Shown in pieces: positions 59,678 through 64,000 of a stretch of DNA of 64,000 nucleotides (the stretch's first letter is position 1; each line of letters opens with the position of its first letter). The position numbers and the translations under genes were made by a program. The notes under the pieces are model-generated. The model did no database searches and had not been told where the DNA came from. It saw only the letters and a program-made list of their open reading frames with translations. Source of the stretch: Marinococcus halophilus (lineage in GTDB: Bacteria; Bacillota; Bacilli; Bacillales; Marinococcaceae); assembly GCF_002265875.1 (NCBI RefSeq), contig NZ_NPFA01000003.1:170075-234074 (forward strand), written 5' to 3'.

Positions 59678-59697
59678 ATCGCTCTCTCCTTCTTTTC

Positions 59698-60225
59698 CTA
59701 CCGCGATACCGCCTGCGCTCTTTCTAGTTCAAGCAGTCCTTCTTTTACATGTACTCCCCCGCCAAACCCTACCATTTTCCCGTTTTTCCCAATGACCCGG
59801 TGGCACGGAACGATAATGGAAACCGGGTTTTTGTTATTAGCCATTCCTACTGCCCGGAAAGCTTTTGGCGAATCGGCTTCTGCAGCAATTTCTGCATAGG
59901 ACTTTGTCATTCCATAAGGGATACCTTGAAGGGCCTCCCATACTCTTTTTTGAAAAGGCGTCCCCCTCATATCGAGCGGCACCGTAAAATCGGTGCGCTC
60001 GTTCGCCTCATATTCTTCGAGCTCCCGGAAAACTTTATTATGCAGAGGATGCAGTTCTGCCCGCAGTCCGCATGAAGCACCGATATGCTTTTTCAGCCAA
60101 CGCTTTATTCGTTCTTCATTTTCTTTTAAGGAACCAAAGTGCAGCATGCAGACACGGCCTTCGTATATTACTACGGTCACTTCACCTATATTACCGATTG
60201 TTCGCGATGCAGCCCACGCCTCCAT
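59698..60225 (-). CDS. ogt: Methylated-DNA-protein cysteine methyltransferase
   Basis: Suicide repair enzyme that takes O6-methyl from guanine. 175 aa: FQKRVWEALQGIPYG (about 91-105), then the active site IIVPCHRVIG with Cys141 and FGGGVHVKEGLLELE. ATG with AAGGAGG upstream. Confidence 0.94.
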   Translation of the reverse strand: MEAWAASRTIGNIGEVTVVIYEGRVCMLHFGSLKENEERIKRWLKKHIGASCGLRAELHPLHNKVFRELEEYEANERTDFTVPLDMRGTPFQKRVWEALQGIPYGMTKSYAEIAAEADSPKAFRAVGMANNKNPVSIIVPCHRVIGKNGKMVGFGGGVHVKEGLLELERAQAVSR

Positions 60226-60254
60226 AATAATCCTCCTTGATACATTTTCTTCTA

Positions 60255-61400
60255 TTATACTCGTTCCGGAGATGTTTTATCCAATGCTTTTGAGATTTCT
60301 TCAAGCACTTCTTCGTCTTTTTCCCTGCTGTCAGCATGATGCAGTGCCTCGACTCCTTCCTGCGTCGGCATTTCTCCTAATGCCCAGGCACAGGCCCCTC
60401 GTATCACCGGCCGCGGATCGTTACAGAGCAGCTGTACAATTGTCGGTATCGAGGATTTTTCTTTCATATGGCCGAGAGCGATCAGGGCGTTACGCTGAAT
60501 TGGTTTTTTTCCTCTCCACGAACCGGCAATGTATCCGAATTTTTCTTTAAACTCCCGGTTAGAAATCGTTAATAACGGTTCGAGCAGTGGCTTCACTACT
60601 TCCGGCTCCGGTTCAAATTCCGGGTGGTTATGGAAATCTACCCCTTTATTTTCCGGACATACCTGCTGGCAGGTGTCACATCCGTACAATCTATTGCCAA
60701 GCTTATGGCGGTAGCGCTCCGGCAGCGCTTCCTTCGTCTGCGTCAAATAGGCGATACACTTTTTCGCGTCAAGCTGCCCCCCCTGAATCAAAGCATCCGT
60801 GGGGCATAAATCCACACAGCGGTTGCACGTGCCGCATTGATCTATCAGCGGAGTATCCTCCGGCAGATACAGCGTAGTAATCATTTCGCCTAAATAAACA
60901 TACGAGCCGAATTCAGGGGTAATTATAGCGCAGTTTTTGCCGCTCCATCCAATGCCCGCACGCTCTGCCACTGCACGGTCCGATAATTCACCAGTATCAA
61001 CCATCGATTTACACTCTGCTCCCGGAACCGTTTCTTGTATGAAGGCCTCCAGTTGGTTTAATTTATCCCGCAGGACGTCATGGTAATCTTTGCCCCAGGA
61101 AGCACGGCAAAACTGGCCTCTGCGTGCTCCAGGGCGATTCTTTGGTGCCTCCGGAAGCTTCGTGGGATATGCGAGGGCGATAGATATAATCGTTGTCGCT
61201 TCCGTCAGGAGAAGCTCAGGGTGCGTTCTTTTATCAATATCGTCTTCTTCAAAGCCGGACTGATAGTTCAGCCGCTGCTGTTCTTTCAGCCTTGCTTTTA
61301 AGGTTACAAAGGGGGAGGCAGAAGCAAAGCCTACTTTATCAATACCGATAGATTCCGCAAATGCCTGAATTTCCTCTTTTAATTCCTGTGCCGTTCGCAT
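60255..61400 (-). CDS. queG: Epoxyqueuosine reductase
   Basis: Last step of queuosine synthesis: reduces epoxyqueuosine in tRNA, using cobalamin and two 4Fe-4S clusters. About 381 aa. Cobalamin-binding N-terminal domain with WSGKNCAIITPEFGSYVYLGE (in pieces about 152-172), clusters CGTCNRCVDLCP and CDTCQQVCPENK, and a C-terminal HEAT repeat (about 290-375). The ATG at 61400 has AAAGGAGG 7 nt upstream; the reading from 61457 is longer without a site. queA and tgt are in the other half of the window. Confidence 0.95.
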   Translation of the reverse strand: MRTAQELKEEIQAFAESIGIDKVGFASASPFVTLKARLKEQQRLNYQSGFEEDDIDKRTHPELLLTEATTIISIALAYPTKLPEAPKNRPGARRGQFCRASWGKDYHDVLRDKLNQLEAFIQETVPGAECKSMVDTGELSDRAVAERAGIGWSGKNCAIITPEFGSYVYLGEMITTLYLPEDTPLIDQCGTCNRCVDLCPTDALIQGGQLDAKKCIAYLTQTKEALPERYRHKLGNRLYGCDTCQQVCPENKGVDFHNHPEFEPEPEVVKPLLEPLLTISNREFKEKFGYIAGSWRGKKPIQRNALIALGHMKEKSSIPTIVQLLCNDPRPVIRGACAWALGEMPTQEGVEALHHADSREKDEEVLEEISKALDKTSPERV

Positions 61401-61485
61401 GGACGGCCCTCCTTTATAAATCATTTCGCCGGAGTCTGTGAAAGTGGTATGATACATTATGAGCTAGACATGAAGGGGGATATAT

Positions 61486-62187
61486 ATGCTCAAAGACATT
61501 TCTATTTCTTCTGCTGTTTTTAAAATTATTCCTTCTTTTCAATGCGGCGTCAACATCTACCGCGACATTGTTATTGATGACTCCCCTGGAATGCTTCGGG
61601 GGCGCGTGGACTTCTTCCATAAACAAATCCAGATGGATCTGCTTGATCAGTCTGTCTATGACTATACAGGTGTTCGGCAGTGGCAACAAATATTAGAACA
61701 GGCAGGGCTTATTGACCGTTCGCTGCCACCTCTCCATGAACAGCTGTACAAAAATTTACAGGCAGATAATATCCCGCCTTCTGAGCATTCCGGTGAAGAC
61801 CTCATTCATTTTTTTAATCTTCAGTATGAAACTCCGGTCATATTGATCGATGCAGATACTGTCTTCGATTATGTAAAAATCGGCTTCGGCGTAGAGCAGG
61901 ACCAGCTTCAGATCACTGAAAACCATCTCCATCCGATGTACGGACAAATTATCGCCAAAGACCGCAAGAAAACATTGGCCTCATTAAGCGGACCAGGCCT
62001 GGACAGCAGAACCAGCCGTTCGACTACTACAGCAATACAATTAACCTTTATACGGCCACAGCTCTCCAATGATTCTGCTGCTGAACTTACTCAGGCAGTG
62101 GGAGATATGTTTACTCAAATTCACGGAGGCACCGTAGAAAGCCGTCTTCTGCGCGCAGCTTCTCCTGTCTGGGAGTTCTCCTTATAA
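61486..62187 (+). CDS. B3/4-domain protein (tRNA-synthetase editing-like)
   Basis: 233 aa. The middle (about 95-205) resembles the B3/4 domain of phenylalanyl-tRNA synthetase beta, which edits mischarged tRNA: HSGEDLIHFFNLQYETPVILIDADTV (in pieces), then RKKTLASLSG and the STTTAIQLTFIRP block. Free-standing B3/4 proteins exist, but their substrates are mostly unknown. ATG with GGGGGG upstream. Convergent with the tRNA array. Confidence 0.55.
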   Translation: MLKDISISSAVFKIIPSFQCGVNIYRDIVIDDSPGMLRGRVDFFHKQIQMDLLDQSVYDYTGVRQWQQILEQAGLIDRSLPPLHEQLYKNLQADNIPPSEHSGEDLIHFFNLQYETPVILIDADTVFDYVKIGFGVEQDQLQITENHLHPMYGQIIAKDRKKTLASLSGPGLDSRTSRSTTTAIQLTFIRPQLSNDSAAELTQAVGDMFTQIHGGTVESRLLRAASPVWEFSL

Positions 62188-62191
62188 TTAT

Positions 62192-62230
62192 AAAAAAAGT
62201 CTCTCCTTTTTAAAAAGGAAAGACTTTTTC
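62192..62230. terminator. Two-way terminator between the B3/4 gene and the tRNA array
   Basis: Hairpin AAAAAGTCT...CCTTTTT/AAAAAGG...AGACTTTTT with A/T tails on both strands. Confidence 0.8.
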
Positions 62231-62264
62231 TTTATATCCAGCTTTCGCATTTAAAATTAAACAT

Positions 62265-62291
62265 AAAAATAACGCTTCTCTCTAGAAACGT
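62265..62291 (-). terminator. Terminator of the tRNA array
   Basis: Minus-strand hairpin AACGTTTCT/AGAAGCGTT followed by ATTTTTATG, 18 nt after the last tRNA. Confidence 0.75.
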
Positions 62292-62308
62292 TTTCCTGGC
62301 TCGTTAAA

Positions 62309-62394
62309 TGGTAGCGAAGGTGGGACTCGAACCCACACGTCCAGAGGACACTTGATTTTGAGTCAAGCGCGTCTACCGGTTCCGCCACTTCGCC
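62309..62394 (-). tRNA. tRNA-Leu (CAA)
   Basis: Full cloverleaf with long variable arm, loop CTCAAAA, CCA encoded. Last of the 16-gene array; CAA is a TrmL substrate. Confidence 0.97.
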
Positions 62395-62408
62395 GTTCAA
62401 CTAAAAAA

Positions 62409-62498
62409 TGGTACCGAGGGCCGGACTCGAACCGGCACGGTTGATGACCAACCGCAGGATTTTAAGTCCTGTGTGTCTACCAATTCCACCACCCCGGC
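62409..62498 (-). tRNA. tRNA-Leu (TAA)
   Basis: Long variable arm, loop CTTAAAA, CCA encoded. The other TrmL substrate type. Confidence 0.97.
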
Positions 62499-62521
62499 AG
62501 GCGTTTGCTTCTCTTTAATAA

Positions 62522-62596
62522 TGGAGGCGGTACCCGGATTCGAACCGGGGGATAAGGGTTTTGCAGACCCGTGCCTTACCACTTGGCTATACCGCC
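62522..62596 (-). tRNA. tRNA-Cys (GCA)
   Basis: Loop CTGCAAA, acceptor GGCGGTA/TACCGCC, CCA encoded. Confidence 0.97.
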
Positions 62597-62630
62597 ATTC
62601 CAGAGAATGGCTTAATGCTTATGTTAATAA

Positions 62631-62705
62631 TGGAGCGGAAGACGGGATTCGAACCCGCGGCCCCCACCTTGGCAAGGTGGTGTTCTACCACTGAACTACT
62701 TCCGC
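62631..62705 (-). tRNA. tRNA-Gly (GCC)
   Basis: Loop TTGCCAA, acceptor GCGGAAG/CTTCCGC, CCA encoded. Confidence 0.97.
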
Positions 62706-62708
62706 AAT

Positions 62709-62783
62709 TGGCTGGGCTAGCTGGATTCGAACCAGCGCATCACGGGACCAAAACCCGATGCCTTACCGCTTGGCTATAGCCCA
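62709..62783 (-). tRNA. tRNA-Gln (TTG)
   Basis: Loop TTTTGGT, acceptor TGGGCTA/TAGCCCA, CCA encoded. Confidence 0.97.
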
Positions 62784-62793
62784 TTATCCAATA

Positions 62794-62870
62794 TGGGGCG
62801 ATTGGTGGGAATTGAACCCACGCGTGCCGGAACCACAATCCGGTGCGTTAACCACTTCGCCACAACCGCC
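62794..62870 (-). tRNA. tRNA-His (GTG)
   Basis: Loop TTGTGGT, with the extra G at -1 facing C73, as expected for HisRS (hisS is at 1066). CCA encoded. Confidence 0.97.
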
Positions 62871-62893
62871 ATATGAACATAACACATTAAAAA

Positions 62894-62967
62894 TGGCAGG
62901 GGTAGTAGGAATCGAACCCACATTGGCGGTTTTGGAGACCGCTGTTTTGCCATTAAACTATACCCCT
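62894..62967 (-). tRNA. tRNA-Trp (CCA)
   Basis: Loop CTCCAAA, acceptor AGGGGTA/TACCCCT, CCA encoded. Confidence 0.97.
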
Positions 62968-62974
62968 GTATAAG

Positions 62975-63059
62975 TGGTGGAGGGGGACGGATTCGAACCG
63001 CCGAACCCGAAGGAGCGGATTTACAGTCCGCCGCGTTTGGCCAACTTCGCTACCCCTCC
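62975..63059 (-). tRNA. tRNA-Tyr (GTA)
   Basis: Loop CTGTAAA, long variable arm, CCA encoded. Confidence 0.97.
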
Positions 63060-63064
63060 ACATA

Positions 63065-63140
<76 letters not shown>

Positions 63141-63149
63141 GTTTTTGAA

Positions 63150-63225
63150 TGGTGGCTCGAGACGGAATCGAACCGCCGACACGAGGATTTTCAGTCCACT
63201 GCTCTACCGACTGAGCTATCGAGCC
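63150..63225 (-). tRNA. tRNA-Phe (GAA)
   Basis: Loop CTGAAAA, acceptor GGCTCGA/TCGAGCC, CCA encoded. First gene after the internal promoter. Confidence 0.97.
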
Positions 63226-63284
63226 ACATTAGATATTGTTGCCATAAATTGATTCAATGAAGCAATTCGGAATAGACAACTGAA

Positions 63285-63312
63285 ATTATACCTTATTCAT
63301 TTTGTTTGTCAA
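63285..63312 (-). promoter_or_regulatory. Consensus promoter inside the tRNA array
   Basis: Minus strand TTGACA (63312-63307), 16-nt spacer, TATAAT (63290-63285), both exact matches. It lies in the only long gap of the array (63226-63329), between tRNA-Asp and tRNA-Phe, about 60 nt before tRNA-Phe. It would drive the ten downstream tRNAs apart from rRNA transcription. Confidence 0.8.
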
Positions 63313-63329
63313 TACGAATAAAGGTAAAA

Positions 63330-63405
63330 TGGCGGGCCTGACGGGATTTGAACCCGCGATCTCCTGCGTGACAGGCAGGCATGTTAACCACTACACCACA
63401 GGCCC
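63330..63405 (-). tRNA. tRNA-Asp (GTC)
   Basis: Loop CTGTCAC, acceptor GGGCCTG/CAGGCCC, CCA encoded. A queuosine substrate and a possible ligand of the hisS-aspS T-box. Confidence 0.97.
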
Positions 63406-63408
63406 TTT

Positions 63409-63485
<77 letters not shown>

Positions 63486-63497
63486 ATATAAAATATA

Positions 63498-63573
63498 TGG
63501 TGGAGGATGACAGGATCGAACTGCCGACCCCCTGCTTGTAAGGCAGGTGCTCTCCCAGCTGAGCTAATCCTCC
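63498..63573 (-). tRNA. tRNA-Val (TAC)
   Basis: Loop CTTACAA, acceptor GGAGGAT/ATCCTCC, CCA encoded. Confidence 0.97.
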
Positions 63574-63578
63574 GTGAA

Positions 63579-63653
63579 TGGTGACCCGTACGGGATTCGA
63601 ACCCGTGTTACCGCCGTGAAAGGGCGGTGTCTTAACCACTTGACCAACGGGCC
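63579..63653 (-). tRNA. tRNA-Glu (TTC)
   Basis: Loop CTTTCAC, acceptor GGCCCGT/ACGGGTC, CCA encoded. Confidence 0.97.
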
Positions 63654-63670
63654 TCTGAAATAAATATGTA

Positions 63671-63761
63671 TGGCGGAGAGCGAGGGATTCGAACCCTCGA
63701 GACGGGAATGCCGCCTACACGATTTCCAATCGTGCTCCTTCGGCCACTCGGACAGCTCTCC
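63671..63761 (-). tRNA. tRNA-Ser (GGA)
   Basis: Loop TTGGAAA, long variable arm, CCA encoded. Confidence 0.97.
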
Positions 63762-63763
63762 AG

Positions 63764-63838
63764 TGGCTCCGCAGGCAGGATTCGAACCTGCGACCAATCG
63801 GTTAACAGCCGATTGCTCTACCACTGAGCTACTGCGGA
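63764..63838 (-). tRNA. tRNA-Asn (GTT)
   Basis: Loop CTGTTAA, acceptor TCCGCAG/CTGCGGA, CCA encoded. First tRNA after the 5S gene, as in B. subtilis trnD. Confidence 0.97.
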
Positions 63839-63852
63839 ATATAATAAAAAAA

Positions 63853-63970
<118 letters not shown>

Positions 63971-64000
63971 CGGCCCGTCGGGCCCTGACAACCAAATACC

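Overview
The window is 64 kb of chromosome from a low-to-mid GC, endospore-forming Firmicute of the Bacillaceae. The evidence is gene content and order close to Bacillus subtilis (spo0B, obg, hpr, ecsAB, prsA, cssRS, the glp genes and a trnD-type tRNA array), strong AGGAGG-type ribosome binding sites with many GTG and TTG starts, and sigma-A promoters. Acidic exported proteins (SecD, PrsA, PBP tails) suggest a salt- or alkali-tolerant species, but that is inference. I see no phage, insertion sequence, CRISPR array or integrated element. This is core chromosome.

Layout. (1) 1-21 kb, almost all minus strand: translation, stringent response and DNA repair genes in the B. subtilis order. These are hisS-aspS behind a T-box leader, relA-dtd, recJ-apt, a LapA-family gene, secD-secF as two genes, comN, queA-tgt-yajC, ruvA-ruvB with a LexA box, yebC, niaR (plus strand), and spo0B-obg-pheB-pheA. 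spo0B is frameshifted at a run of eight G. (2) 21-22 kb: a plus-strand ureohydrolase at a synteny junction. (3) 22-38 kb: haem (hemE-hemH), class A PBP (pbpF), a LiaF-like protein, an M20 amidohydrolase, ecsA-ecsB, hit, serC, a YtxH-like protein, hpr, two membrane proteins of unknown role, prsA and the CssRS-like two-component pair. (4) 38-49 kb: a YidC lipoprotein, a lytic transglycosylase with a coupled small membrane protein, yheA, yheB, a degenerate AMP-ligase-like protein, an NmrA-like reductase, LemA, an M29 aminopeptidase, pdxK, acyP and an arylamine N-acetyltransferase. (5) 49-62 kb: pgcA, glpP-glpK-glpD without glpF, msrA, sipS, a second class A PBP, a DUF5366 protein, a haem monooxygenase, trmL, ogt, queG and a B3/4-domain protein. 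(6) 62.3-64 kb, minus strand: 16 tRNA genes behind a 5S rRNA gene, in the order of B. subtilis trnD, with a consensus promoter inside the array.

How the genes work together. Protein export and envelope quality control are well represented: SecD, SecF, YajC, YidC, signal peptidase, PrsA, CssRS, two class A PBPs and a lytic transglycosylase. tRNA function is the second theme: HisRS, AspRS, D-aminoacyl-tRNA deacylase, Tgt, QueA, QueG, TrmL, a B3/4 editing-like protein and the tRNA array. I found no obviously new multi-gene system. The observations most worth checking are the G8 frameshift in spo0B, the nested Asp/His specifier in the hisS-aspS T-box, the Ser-to-Pro change in a DTD signature motif, the Cys in a metal-ligand position of the ureohydrolase, the degenerate AMP-ligase, and the promoter inside the tRNA array.
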